Of a DNA stretch of 64,000 nt, positions 1 to 10,829 are shown piece after piece (the stretch's first letter is position 1; each line of letters opens with the position of its first letter). This stretch comes from Entoloma clypeatum. Lineage: Eukaryota; Basidiomycota; Agaricomycetes; Agaricales; Entolomataceae. The notes beneath the pieces were generated by a model. It was not told the origin of the DNA and ran no database searches. It saw nothing but the letters and a program-made list of their open reading frames with translations. The stretch spans positions 1,364,001-1,428,000 of the forward strand of contig OY751486.1 in the NCBI GenBank assembly GCA_963565915.1, read 5' to 3'. A program made the position numbers and the translations under genes.

Positions 1-89
1 ACAGGCCTATAGACCTGGAACCCGTGTTAACCCACACACTGCCAATAAATGTTAAAATAATTCAAATATCACTTATTGAGAAAAGCACA

Positions 90-680
90 TGGACACAAGA
101 TGTCCCCATCAATGTTTGATGTTCCATTCCGCGCTCTGTTCCCTGCCATCAACGACACTTAGCAATGTCCCCCCACTGAGTATTTCGATGTTTCCGTGCC
201 CTGGCCATCCATCATAACACTGCCCACATGTCCTCCCACCCATCAAGGTACGTCTCGTGCCCTCTATTATTAATTTCAGTGATCTCCCCCATCAATTCTG
301 TTCCGTCCTCTGAGCCTTATCAACAACACTTGGCAACGTCCCCTCGCTCATCATTCCAATGCCTAGCCATCGATCACAATGTCACCAACACGTCCTCCCG
401 CCTATCAAGGTACGTCTCGTGCTGTCTATTGATAATTTCAATGATCTCCCATCCTCTGAGCCTTGCCATCAACCTCGATAACGTCCCCCACATATCAACA
501 TTTCATGTGATGCTCATCCATCACGATTCACAATGCCGCCAATGCGCCCTCCTGCCCATTGTGCCATCAAATGGGAGTCTTTGCGAATCGGACAACCATC
601 AAACGGCCCTTCACCCCCAGTCCCTGCTCACCAACTAGCCATCCATCACCACTGCCTCCCGCCCATTGAGACACCTCCCA
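90..680. repeat. Degenerate tandem repeat, about 150-165 bp period
   Basis: Phrases recur in the same order with drift. A block reading 'tcaaggtacgtctcgtg' then 'tttca-tgatctccc' begins near 240 and again near 406, about 165 bp apart. The CATCAA/CACTTGGCAA-like segments before it also occur near 105-180. A weaker third or fourth unit follows near 540. Copies differ by many substitutions and indels. The short open frames here are not supported as genes. Confidence 0.55.
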
Positions 681-689
681 TGTCCATCT

Positions 690-1470
690 CCACAAAGTCC
701 GCGCCCCTCTACATCTGTCGCTGGCCATCAGACCACACACTGCCTTTTTCTCGCCCTGTCGTTCCCGTCGCTACCCTTTCCATGGACCACAACATACTAT
801 TCCCATGCTGATGGATACATTGTTCTCCGCCAAACGCCATACCGAACCTGTGTAAAGATTTGAAGAACCTTTGGTTGATGTCCTTGGACGGCAGACACGC
901 TCTAGCTTTGTTGGTGCCCTCCACGCTGCTGATCATTGATTGGGGATGCCACCAACATTGCCAAACCGCACCTGTGGAGGATCACCAATTGACATTGGTT
1001 GGCGGCACCTGTTACCCAGGTACAGGTTCGGAATCCTCACAATTTGGAGACATCATTTGTCCACCAAATGCTGCACCAAACCATGAAAACAATCACTGAT
1101 TGTTGTCATTGTCACCCTGGTTCCTGAGGACAACTGATAACATGGACATGCTCCAGCTTTGCCAGTCCCTATCCCCCATGCTGTCTAATCATCTACTGCA
1201 GCGGACACCACTGACATCCTCACAACATAGCACCTGCGCCCATCCAGCTGTTGGACGTCGATGTTGGACCCCTGATGCAATCAAGCATTGTGGCATCCAG
1301 ATACACCTGGATTCGACATGCTCAGACTTTGACTGTGAGTAGATGTTGGTTCAATGGCACTTTTGGCACATGATCCACGCCCAACTGCCCAACGGTAACA
1401 GAAGCTGACTGATCAATTGACAAGTACAAGGTCACTACATACAACACAGGCACATTGTAGACTATAGTGG
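690..1470. other. No gene recognised
   Basis: Several 60-80 codon open frames occur on the plus strand, but none has recognisable domains, introns or conserved motifs. I see no repeat boundary or RNA gene here. Confidence 0.4.
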
Positions 1471-2004
1471 TTAACTTTTTGCTGCATCATCCAGAGGTGA
1501 TCGCTTCTTGCATGGCACACCCTTATTCTTGCATGGTTTATTGGTAATTGGAATGACTCCGCCTTGCTCCCCACTCACCGCCATGTGATGCACAAACTGA
1601 GATGAGGGATAAGGTGGGGGTGATGGAGTGTCAGGTGCCGCCGCGGTCTGCATAATTTCTTCGGTGCAGGTGCCCTCTGGTCCAGGGGTTGGGTTGGTTC
1701 AGGCTGATGGAGTGCCAGGTGCCGCCATGGTCTGCATATTTTCTTCAGTGCGGGCGCCCTCTGATCCAGGGGTTGGGTCGGTTCCCAGGCTCGCTGCGAT
1801 GAGCCGCTGCCTGCCCCACTCCTCAAATTCTTGTGTCAACATCTTGTAGAAATGGGCAGTACCGATCTTCCATGCCGTGGGGAGCAGGTCAAGCTCTACA
1901 CAAGAATTGACATCGCTTGGCATACAGAACGTGCTGAGTGGCCAGTTTTTGATGATAACCTTGTATTTCTTGATGATTTTTGTATCGAAATTTTGGTAGT
2001 ACAT
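1471..2004 (-). pseudogene. Broken unknown protein gene (transposon-associated multicopy type)
   Basis: Reading the minus strand from 2004, about 100 codons are open, with a motif of the form K-x-x-V-I-x-x-W-P-L followed by a short conserved helix-like stretch (WKIGTAHFYKML). A TGA interrupts the frame at about 1699-1701. The same frame is then open again from 1653 to 1471, where the protein is Pro/Ser rich. The motif reminds me of multicopy hypothetical genes that sit beside transposons in agaricomycetes, but I cannot name a function. The Pro/Thr/Glu-rich stretch is encoded by an 84-bp tandem duplication, and the stop lies inside that duplication. The gene is probably dead; its true 5' end is not visible. 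Confidence 0.4.
1621..1788. repeat. 84-bp tandem duplication
   Basis: The block starting TGATGGAGTG at 1621 recurs at 1705 with about 10% differences, including the GGTGCCGCC-x-x-GGTCTGCATA segment. It sits inside the minus-strand gene remnant. A stop in one copy shows that it no longer encodes a continuous repeat. Confidence 0.75.
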
Positions 2005-2177
2005 CCTGCAAATGTCATGGCCGGCAGTCTCACCTGAGTTAAGCAGTTAGAGTTTGCATGAGCAGGGGATTTCAATAAACAGACCAACCTCATTGTCCAA
2101 GGTGTTGAGACTCATCCACACATTGTGGAATGAATTGATATGCACATTGTGGGTTCCAAGGTCACACATCTCGCGTG

Positions 2178-3214
2178 CTTCCACAACTGCGTCAAGAACT
2201 GATGTTTGAATCACACGATGCACCAGTGGCTGGACATCCGGGACAATATCGGACACATGAACTCCTCACTCGTACCTACTGGTGGCCTACTATCCTGCAT
2301 GACGTGAAGAAGTACGTAAAGGGTTGTGACACCTGTCAACACAACAAGATCAACAGACAGAAACGACATGCTCCGCTACATCCCCATGCAGCACCAAGTC
2401 ATCCATGGGAAGATATAGGGATAGATGTTGTGGGACCGATACCAGAATCTGATGGAAAGAATGCAATTCTGGTCATCACAGACAGATGTTCAAAGATGCT
2501 TCATCTCATTCCGACAACCATGGAATTATCAGCTGAAGGATTAGCCAAGATCTATCAGGACCAGATATGGAAGCTTCATGGGATTCCCAAGAAGATCATC
2601 AGTAATAGAGGACCACAGTTCGCTGCGAAGTTCATGGAGATACTTTGCCACATGCTAGGGATCAAGAGAAATCTGTCCACCACATACCATCCACAGACTG
2701 ATGGACAGGCCAACAATCACATCAGGAAACAGAAGTGTTCTTATGAAACTTTGTCAACCATCTACAAGATGATTGGGCTGAATGGATTGCAATTGCTGAA
2801 TTCCAGGGACTAACATCAGGACTAACCGTCCCTCGAAGAACCTTGACGCACTCCGACATGGACCATTCAAAGTCCTGGAGAAGAAAGGGGCTAGCACGTA
2901 CCTTCTTGATCTTCCGAAGACTTGGAAAATGATTTACCCTGTATTCAACAAAACCCTGTTGTCACCATACAAAACCCCAAAGTATGCCATCCAGAAGAAG
3001 AAACCACCCCTGATCCGATCATCATCAAAGGATGAGAAGAGTACCATGTGTCCATGATCCTAGACTCTCAAAGGTTCCGCAGAAAGATCCAGTACCTCGT
3101 CCAGTGGGAAGGATATGGCCCAGAAGAGAACACATGGGAACCTCAAGCTAATGTTCAGAACATCCAAGATTTGATCCGTGATTTCCATCGGCAGAACCCG
3201 TCACACCCACGATA
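2178..3214 (+). pseudogene. Ty3/gypsy chromovirus 3' pol remnant (integrase plus chromodomain)
   Basis: The fragment opens in the integrase zinc finger (H-H then CDTCQHNK) and runs through the integrase core: GIDVVGP carries the first Asp and the second-Asp block reads SNRGPQF. The second catalytic Asp is therefore Asn. The usual GQTER-type Glu block has decayed to GQANNH. After about 2813 the frame breaks. The post-core strand motif (GPFKVLEKKG) appears near 2860-2900, and a chromodomain-like segment (YLVQWEGYGPEENTWEP) is read at about 3095-3150, ending in a stop near 3212. Gag, protease, RT and RNase H are absent. This is a dead, 5'-truncated chromovirus. Confidence 0.85.
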
Positions 3215-3348
3215 AAAGACAACTTTCAAAATTCATGACAGTATCAACCTCATCAGTCAACCACACACCAAGTTCCCCACTCTAGTCCCTTCCCTGCCCA
3301 ATATAGCCTCCCCATTCTTCTTCTATCTCTCAACCATCCTTGCTGCCA

Positions 3349-3751
3349 TGTCTAACACCACCGCTACCTCCACTCCACCACCGACATCAACCCTGCCATC
3401 GCTGCCATCATGAACGAAGCACTCTCCATGAGAGACCAAATCCATGTCCTCAAAACTTCCCTTGCCGACCTCCTTCATCAACAGATGCATGTCCGGCTTC
3501 ACTCGCTGTCCAAGCTCCCCATTGCCCTGAGTCCCGAGGAGAAACAAATTCTCAGAAATTACACCAGCACCCTCATCATTGAAAATCGACATATTCGGCT
3601 AGCTATCAAAGGTCTCGAACTCACCGTTGCCATCAATGAGGAGTTAATATATGATTGGACCTCAAGGAGAGTCCGAACTGGTCCGATCCCAACAACAACA
3701 AGGGATGGGGACAATGACTCTCTGAGGACACAGAGCTTGAAGAGGGGAACA
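3349..3751 (+). pseudogene. Unknown open frame downstream of the chromodomain
   Basis: An ATG at 3349 opens a short Thr/Pro-rich frame that ends at about 3414. An overlapping frame from 3410 (MNEALSMRDQIHVL) continues with a Leu-rich, probably helical segment (about 70 residues) before running into the LTR. The two could be one protein broken by a frameshift. No domain is recognised. Its position between the chromodomain and the LTR makes it either an accessory 3' frame of the gypsy element or translated 3' UTR. Confidence 0.25.
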
Positions 3752-4133
3752 TGTTACGGACTCTACGGTATGCGGACCACGTCATCTCTTTTACTTATCA
3801 TCCTGACTTGGTGCCCTCTTACGAATACACTATGTCTAATACCTACTTTTGCTCCCTTAGATTTCCAGTATGACTCAGTCCGCAGTAGCCTTACTCAGCT
3901 CCGCAGCAGTAACCTTACTCAGTTCCACAGTAGTATTACTCAGTCCGCAGTCATCTTACTCATGTGCACTGCCTTCCACAGCTACTGACTCATTCGCTAC
4001 CGCTCATAGTCAGTACTATATAAACCTCATGTACCATAGCTACATTCCTTAGATTTAGCAATCACATTGTTCTTTGCCTTTCCACTTCCTGCATACTCTG
4101 CCCGAACCTTGGAATAGTTTATTAAGCATAACA
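3752..4133 (+). mobile_element. Gypsy 3' LTR (likely)
   Basis: The segment starts TGTTACGGAC and ends CATAACA, the TG...CA form with a TGTTA/TAACA inverted terminus typical of gypsy LTRs, at the expected place downstream of the chromodomain. A TATA-like box (CTATATAAAC) lies near 4016. It contains a four-fold ~24-bp microrepeat. No matching 5' LTR is in the window, so the boundaries rest on terminal motifs alone. Confidence 0.6.
3868..3962. repeat. Four copies of a ~24-bp repeat inside the LTR
   Basis: The unit resembles ACTCAGTYCRCAGYAGY-CTT and occurs about four times with small changes between 3868 and 3962, in the presumed U3 region just upstream of the TATA-like box at about 4016. U3 repeats of this kind can act as promoter elements; that role is inferred only from position. 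Confidence 0.6.
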
Positions 4134-4345
4134 GTGCAATACGAGTCATACAACAAACCAATCCATGTTTGCACTGCTGCCAAAGGCAAGGATATTAGCA
4201 TTGTGGGTGCTGGTACAGTGATACTACGACATGATGATGGTATGCATAACAAAGAATACACTTGTTTGCACCCAGTTTATTATATACCTGACTTGGATCA
4301 AAGGCTCCTGTCAGTAGGTGCTCCACCAGCACATCGATCTAAGCT
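4134..4345 (+). pseudogene. Ty1/copia protease/pre-integrase fragment
   Basis: The frame reads a block typical of the segment between the copia aspartic protease active site and the pre-integrase domain: a strand around I-V-G-A-G-T-V-I, then LHPVYYIPDLDQRLLSVG. The protease active-site triad itself is missing because the gypsy LTR abuts the fragment at 4133. The frame decays after about 4330. It may belong to the same element as the RT fragment at 5975-7293, with integrase lost between them; this is inference. Confidence 0.7.
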
Positions 4346-4779
4346 CTCTTCTAAACAGAATGAAAAACCTGTCTTAGATAGTGTTCAAAAGTTTGGTTTG
4401 GTTTGGTTAATTGAGCCCAAATCCATTAACCTAAACCTTAACCAGTTAAGAAATTTTCAGAAAAAAATCTAAACCAGACCAAACCATCATTAACCAGTTA
4501 ATCTTTCATTAGTTTGGTTAATTTGTTGGTTAAACTCAGTTAAACCATACAAATATCACAAATTGTCCACAAGAGCCATGTTACTTAGTTAACTTGCTGT
4601 TGACATAGGTTCACACATGATTAAACCATCCAAACACATGATTTTTGGCATGTGTGCCCTCATTGCTGTCAAATACATGTAAACAAATTCCCAAAAACAT
4701 CGCACATCTGCTTATTATGTCTACACAGGAACAAGTAAGGGTTTATACTATATCAATTAGGTAGGAGAGAATTATATGT
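4346..4779. other. No gene recognised
   Basis: AT-rich sequence. A stretch at about 4385-4545 is rich in GGTT/AACC words such as TTTGGTTTGGTTAATTG and AACCAGTTAA, which could form imperfect hairpins. No coding signal. Confidence 0.4.
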
Positions 4780-5430
4780 CATTAAGTAAGTATTTATTTT
4801 ATGAAACTTCGCCACGGATTTTCAGTTATAGAGGTTCCATGGTCTGACCAAATAATAGTAAACAACACGCAAAATGCATCGGGCAGGTGTGCATGGTGCC
4901 TTCCTCATAGTCTAATAATAGTTCAATGTGATAGAACTCATCAATAGATATGTATTCACCTTCTGAAACACCTTGTATAATTTTTAGAAGTCTAGATATG
5001 ATAGAAATAATGAAATGTACAGATTTCAATGAAAGTGCTATATCTCCCCAAGGAATGGACCAAATTTGAAAAACAAATGTGCTATAAGATCCCCTGGATG
5101 TGAAGGATCCAAATCTGAAATAGAATTTTTTGGTCAAATTTTCGACCTATTTTGCTCATATTCACCTTATGAAGTTCTTGAATTGTGTTTGAATGGTCTC
5201 AATAGGTTCACATGCAATGGTTAAATAGTATATATATATTACATGTAATCTAATGTGGTTGTGGAAAGGAGGAAGTAAGAAATGTTGCTTTTTGTGTTTA
5301 ATGGAACTCATGCTGCACTGTTTATAATGATTTACAATGTGTTTTGATACATTATTCTGCTACATAGACTCTCTACCAGACATAGCTAATATATGTAACT
5401 GTATATATACTTACTATTGCTTTCAAGAAT
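4780..5430. repeat. Dispersed noncoding repeat, family shared with 38846-40310
   Basis: About 650 bp align by eye with 38846-39465 (and the second copy at about 49063): the end motif TTATAGAGGT-CCATGGTCTGA, the middle TTTTTAGAAGTC-AGATATGATA and the block TTTTCGACCTATTTTGCTCA are shared. The first ~75 bp also match, in reverse complement, the segment at about 40216-40310, so this is the inverted-repeat end of a DNA element. Only one end is recognised here. The ~100-codon minus frame at 4826-5137 resembles one at 38773-39087 only because the DNA is conserved. Confidence 0.75.
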
Positions 5431-5974
5431 CCTACATAAGTTATGAATAATTTTTGGGACTGGTGGTGCCACGGTTTGGGCATTAAGGGTGCAATGTTCA
5501 ACAACGCGCATCGCTCGGCATTGACTGCTGAGCACGCTTGCAATTGCCAAAAGTCAAACCATAAGTATGCCCGAAAGCCGTCTTTCGTGCCCAACCACCT
5601 TGACTCACACCCAACAGTCCCCACTTGTCCCCAACGCCCATCTCTCGTGCTGAACGGCCCCCCAACTCACGTCCCATGACCTGCACTCAAACGCCCAACG
5701 CCCAATGTCATCCACACATATCCAATCGCCCCTCTCTCCTGTCCAACAGGACCTGCAGCTGCACCCAATGGCCTCACTTGCGCTCAATGCTGTCCATGTG
5801 CGCGTGAATCATGGGGCTGGGGAGTGGGACAGACACAGGTTTTTTTTTTCTGTATTTACTGTAGTTAGACCAGTCTTGTTCTATAATTTAAGATTGGCAA
5901 GACTAGTGGGACCAGTCTCCCATTGGTCTTGTCTTATTTTCTGTCATTTCCATATGAGTGAGAGAGTAGTTTCC
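5431..5974. other. No gene recognised
   Basis: Contains C-rich text with repeated CCCAACGCCCA-like words (about 5590-5720), and an imperfect inverted arrangement of AGACCAGTCTTG with CAAGACTAGTG around 5868-5921. No coding features or RNA genes are seen. Confidence 0.35.
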
Positions 5975-7293
5975 ATAGATGGACTTCAATGAGATATTCT
6001 CACCAGTTGTGCGATATGAAACAGTAGCACTCTGATCGCCATTGCCGCTCTTGAAGGCTGGATGATCGAGGCACTTGATGTAGTATCTACATTCCTATAT
6101 GGAAAACGGGATGAGGCCATTTACATGGAAATTCCTGATGGCATGAAAGCTCAAGACGGAAAAGTTATATGTCTTAACCGAGCTCTTTATGGTTTAAAAC
6201 AAGCAGCTAGAGCATGGTGGCATCAGCTTGCGCAGTCCTAGGATTCAAAAAGTGTTATTCTGATTCAGGTATATTTGTTCATATATCTAGAATGAATAAC
6301 ATTGTAATAGCAATCATCTATGTTGATAATTTGCTTTTTGCTGGTAACAACCCAGCATATACCAGAGAGATGAAAGCCAAATTCATGGCAATATGGGAAT
6401 CTCATGATCTTGGTATTGCACGGGAATTTCTCAGAATGAGAATTACCTATAACAAGCACACTATACACCTTGACCAATGTGCATATTAAAGATTGTTGAA
6501 AGGTTTAACCTTGAGAAGTTGAGAGCAGTTGTTACTCCGCTCCCTGCTCGGTATATTCCTATTCCCAATAGTGATGAAAATCCTGATGCAAAGAGACGCT
6601 ATTATTTCCAACAAATATTCAGCTCTCTATTGTATATTGCCTTGGGTACTGGCCCAGACATTGCATTTGCAGTGATCAAACTATCTCAGTATTCTGCAAA
6701 CCCAACTGATAAACACATGGAAGACACTCTGTGCATCATGTGTTATCTGGTCACTACCAAGGATTACTCCCTTGCATATGATGGGGCATCTAACTCAGGC
6801 CTCATTGGGTATTTCAATTCTGACTGGGCGACAGATGCTTACAACAAAAGAAAGAGTCATTCTGGCTTTTTCTTTACATTGGCTAACTGTGCTATCTCAT
6901 AGGTATCTAAAGCACAAAAGACTATTGCGTTCTCTTCAACTGAAGCTGAATTCATGGCTCCAAGTGATTGTTCCCAACAAGCATGCTGGTACATGAACTT
7001 GTTTAGTGAACTAAGATGCGTGATCCTACTCCCATTTCTATCAATGGTGATAACCAGGGTTTCATCTTTATTGGACAAAATCCAGTCACTGAAGGACACA
7101 CTAAGCATATTGATATAAGATATCACGCTATACATGATTATATCAAAGAAGGGAAGATTGAACTCTTCTTCATGTGGACCAATGAGAACACTGCAGATAT
7201 CACAATCCTTTGGGTTGAGGTTTACCTCCTCATAGCATTTGTTTTTAATCACAAGTATGTCACCATCAAAGGACGGTACTACTTGAGGGGGAG
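5975..7293 (+). pseudogene. Ty1/copia RT-RNase H remnant
   Basis: Pieces of copia pol appear in order in changing frames: FSPVVRYET near 5995, ALYGLKQAARAWW near 6185-6220, the catalytic block IIYVDNLLFAG near 6315-6345 (usual YVDD altered to YVDN), and LLYIALGTGPDIAFAV near 6625-6670. RNase H follows, with SDWATDAYNKRKSHSG near 6820 and TIAFSSTEAEFMA near 6915-6950. The last piece includes DNQGFIFIGQNPVTEGHTKHID near 7048-7110. At least three frame changes or stops break it. A purine tract (TTGAGGGGGAG) at about 7283-7293 is a plausible polypurine tract, placing an LTR directly after it. Confidence 0.85.
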
Positions 7294-7474
7294 TGTTGAA
7301 CAAACAATATCTATATATGGTAGTATCAAAGTATATGATATATATAGTAGTACAAAGGATACAACATATTAAGAACTTACTTTATATAGTCACATCACAG
7401 TAACATCATGCTCCTTGTAGTATATAAAGAGCCCACATTTTCTCTGAGAATATAACGATTTCACCCCAGAAGTT
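7294..7474 (+). mobile_element. Possible copia 3' LTR
   Basis: Directly after the purine tract the sequence starts TGTTGAACA. It ends, if the boundary is right, at TTGTTCA (7474), giving an inverted terminus. A TATA-like box (GTATATAAAG) lies near 7419. No partner LTR is present, so the right boundary is uncertain. Confidence 0.4.
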
Positions 7475-8257
7475 GTTCACTTGTAAACTTTAGCACATGT
7501 GAAATTTGAAATCTTTAAACTTTGGCACATGCAAAATGCATTTTGAAAACAATTGACAAAATAATCATTTGGCAGAACACATGGCAAATGCAAAAGCAAA
7601 ACATTTTTAATGCCCAAATGAAATGTGAAAAATAAAAACTTTCCATTACTTTCTCTTTCAACTTTTGTCCAGAGAAATATGTTTTTTCCCTTCAGCAAAA
7701 TATCTTATTACTTAAATGCCAAATTCTTTTAGAAAATGGTAGCCAAATTCAAAATATAGCATTATTTTTGGGTGCAAGGAAAGGCTTTCTTTCTCTGCAG
7801 CCAAAGTCTTTTTTACAAAATATTCCTTCACAAACTCTTTCTCATTATTATTTGCAAAGTTTGCATTTTGTCTTGTGCTAGTAGAATAGCCTTTAGTATG
7901 TATTCTACAACCGCTGCACTCATTGTATCGCACTTGTGCTTTAGCACAGTGCTGATCATGATGTGCTTCAATAACAGGTATGTGTGCTATCCCAGCGACA
8001 ACTTTGCCATGATGCTCAATTCGCACTTTTCAGCTTGCACACATCTGGTTGTTTGGTCCAGGATCTATCACCTTTGACAAACCCACAATCTCAGCAAGCA
8101 CACTGGGTTGTCAGTGTGGCATTTGAGAGATTACTCCTGGCCATCAATAGGTCGACTTGGTCAAGATCAGCAAGCTCCTCAAGAGGACGACTCAGTTTGG
8201 TCTGAGCAGAGCTAAGTCCTCGCAAGGCACTTACACAAGACAAAATGCAAACTTTGG
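7475..8257. other. No gene; contains an inverted repeat bounding ~400 bp
   Basis: A ~22-bp word around AAAGTTTGCATTTTGTCTTG at about 7856-7878 recurs in reverse complement at about 8233-8256, exactly where the neighbouring copia RT reading frame stops making sense. The enclosed ~400 bp could be a small DNA transposon, but no target duplication is evident. No protein gene is supported. Confidence 0.4.
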
Positions 8258-9204
8258 CCTCTGCAAATACCTTGTCAAAATTGATTCCCTCAATTTGCGA
8301 GAACCCTTGTGCAACAAGTCGAGCCTTTTTACAACCGTCAGTCTTTATGTCAAAGACCCATCGTGATCCGATAGGTGTTAGATCATAGACATCATGCCGC
8401 TTGATGCTATCAAGTTCCTTATGACATGCATCCAACCACTCATCCTGGAGGTTTTTCGGCATTTTGGCAATGTTGCAAAACTTCGTTTCCCAGATATCAC
8501 AGAACTGTGAGAGATTAGATTCAGAGGAATGGCTGATGCAAGTAGCGCGTTCAACTCAGTGATCTGTTTCGTGTCTCTCCCTCATTTCTGAACTAATTGT
8601 TCTAGGTACAAGTTAAGTGCTTTTGGACCTAGCTCCACATCATTCATCATTTTGTGCAGTAAGCTCTCCGCATCTGTATCTTGCAAAGATTTGTCATCAG
8701 AAACTTTGGGGTCATTGAGAGGAGTACCAGAAGATCCACTAGGCCCTGCGTCAGGTGGGGCTAAGGGAGAACTAGGTTCCACTTCTTCCTGTTGTGATTG
8801 GGGAACATTGCAGAGCTGGGAAGGCTCACGCTGGTGTTTCTCTTGATTCACAGCTTCATGCCAAGAGCGTGTGCGATTGATGTTGCATTGTTGTTGCACG
8901 GGGTGCCATTGCTCCCCGTAGATCAAGGTGGGTTAGCATTCCTTCGTGGTTGAGGGACATCAGCAGGTGGAGGATTTGTCAGCTGGTTCTGGACCTCAGG
9001 GTCATCCTGATTTGAAGGTGGTACATCAGCACCATTGCGCTGGTTTCCATTTGGAGCGGAAGGGGGGTCAGAGGATTTATCTCCACTCAGCTGATTACAC
9101 CAGCGGGAATGATAATGAACATCTCTGTCTCCAAAGTGGTGATCAACATCGTCATCAGGTTTTCCATCATCCTGAGACTCATCATGGGAAGGCTCATTTC
9201 CCAT
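8258..9204 (-). pseudogene. Minus copia: RT N-terminus and integrase C-terminal spacer
   Basis: Reading down from 9204, a low-complexity Asp/Asn/Pro-rich region (about 9204-8582) corresponds to the variable integrase C-terminal tail. It is followed by the start of RT at 8462-8265: DEWLDACHKELDSIKRHDV, then a GSRWVFDIKTDG block and KARLVAQGFSQIEGINFDKVF. Everything after the GINFD block (palm, YVDD, RNase H) is missing; the frame runs into unrelated sequence at about 8258. Frame changes occur near 8925 and 8480-8580. Non-functional. Confidence 0.8.
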
Positions 9205-9223
9205 GCACTTCTGACACTAATAA

Positions 9224-9603
9224 GTTTTTCTGGAGGAAAAATCTATTATAAAAGAGGAATCCTCTTTCTCTTGGATGTATCTTTAAGAAAAATACCAAGT
9301 ATATTGCATGGAAAATTTTAAGAAAGATGTAATGTCTTTTCCAAATATTTTTGGACAAAAAACCTTTTGTTTATCCTAAAGGATTTCTTGAGAAAAAACT
9401 AAATCCATTGTTTGAACAATGGAATAAGTTTATCTTTGAAAAAAACCCTTGAAAAATGAAAAGTTTTACTAAAAGAAATACTTAGAAAACACATTATATG
9501 TTTCTTGAATTTTTCTATATATAACACTTTGTGTCTTTTTTGATGATAAACCAAAAGGGAAAGAGGATTCCTCTTTTCTAATGCATTTTTTCTCTAGAAA
9601 GAC
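9224..9603. mobile_element. MITE-like insertion in copia
   Basis: About 380 bp of AT-rich noncoding DNA interrupts the copia frame. Its ends are imperfect inverted repeats about 50 bp long. The left end has TTTTTCTGGAGGAAAAA, then AAAAGAGGAATCCTCTTT; the right end reads AAAGAGGATTCCTCTTTT, then TTTTTTCTCTAGAAA. The inner part of each arm is itself a near-palindrome centred on GAATC/GATTC. No transposase is encoded, so it would be non-autonomous. I could not settle a target-site duplication. Confidence 0.65.
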
Positions 9604-10829
9604 TCATCAGTGTCAGCAGTGATGGGTGTGTGTTGTGACACTTTGGTATCTGGACATCTCAGAAAAAGTGTTTCATCGAATACTGTGGTAGTATCAATAA
9701 AGATACTGTTTTTATCAGTCATAAACTGATATGCTTTCATTCCTGGTTTAAAACCCATAAAGATCATAAGCTCCACATGTGGATTTAATTTATTCACACG
9801 GCGTTCTTCAGGAATATAAACATAGGCAGCGCAGCCTAAAGCACGGAGATTAGATACATCCAGTTTTTCCCCTTTTAGTGATTCAAAAGATGTTTTCCAA
9901 TAAAGTCGTTTAATTGGCATGCGATTATAGACATGCATGGCATATAAAACGCAAAACTCCCACCATGATTGTGGTAAGCAGGCAGCAAATCACATCGCCT
10001 GTGCTTTCTCTACAATGGTGCGGTTAATCCTTTCGGCTCGACCATTTTGTTGGGGTGTATTAGGAGCTGAAATTTCCACGGCAATTCCAAGATCCTCAAG
10101 GTATTTTACTACCCCAGTTTCCTTTTTGAACTCTCCCCCTCCATCAAAACGCCATCGGCGAAATTGGGCATTAAACTGGGTTTTCATAAGCATTGTCCAC
10201 TTTTTGAATGCATCAGAGGTATCGGATTTGAGTTTCAATAATACCATCCAAGCATGCCCAGAATAGTCATCCAAGAAGCTGACGTAGTATTTAAATTTGT
10301 GATAGGAGACGACAGGAAACTCTTTGAGGTCCGAATGGAGCAACTCAAAGGGTCTGGAAGCACGTGAAGATGAAGGAGGGAAGCTTTTCAACCTCAACTT
10401 CGCTTCTGCGCAGGGACGGCATGGCTTATTCTTAAGGGGAAATTGGACGTCCCTTGGGAATCCATCACATGCTTCGGGTGCCTTTTTCAGGACATCTTTA
10501 CCAGGGTGTGCAAACCGCTGATGCCAAATGCTGTAATCGGCTTTATAGACATCAATATTTCTAGCATTTAGCTGCGTGATTTGTTCAATGCATGTATTTA
10601 CCCAGTATATTGTCGAACCGGGAAAATGAGGTTCACATCTTAGTACACACTTTCCATCTTTGAAGAAACTAAGATTGTCAGCTGAGCCAGCAACATTTAA
10701 TCCAGATTCTTGAAGAATTTTGAACATGAGGCGAGTGGAAAGCTCCAGGATGTGTAGAACCGAATAAAGCCGAGTTGTTAGACTTCTTGGCTTTCCTTGA
10801 CTCAATGGTATTGTGTGAGTGATAAACAC
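9604..10829 (-). pseudogene. Minus copia integrase
   Basis: From 10829 downward: a pre-integrase zinc motif (WHQRFAHP, then CRPCAEAKL), then the integrase core with all three acidic positions visible: HSDLKEFP, RFDGGGEF and QQNGRAERINRT. The core is open to 9990. A frameshift between 9990 and 9940 separates it from the C-terminal part (NRMPIKRLYW at about 9925, CAAYVYIPEERR at about 9835), which continues to 9604, where the MITE-like insertion begins. The catalytic residues survive but the polyprotein does not. Confidence 0.85.

Noticed and set aside
4826..5137. Conserved small protein on the minus strand, similar to one at 38773-39087
   Set aside because: Similarity comes from DNA conservation of a noncoding repeat; indels shift the frame at the edges and there is no start, domain or codon-position bias that I can see.
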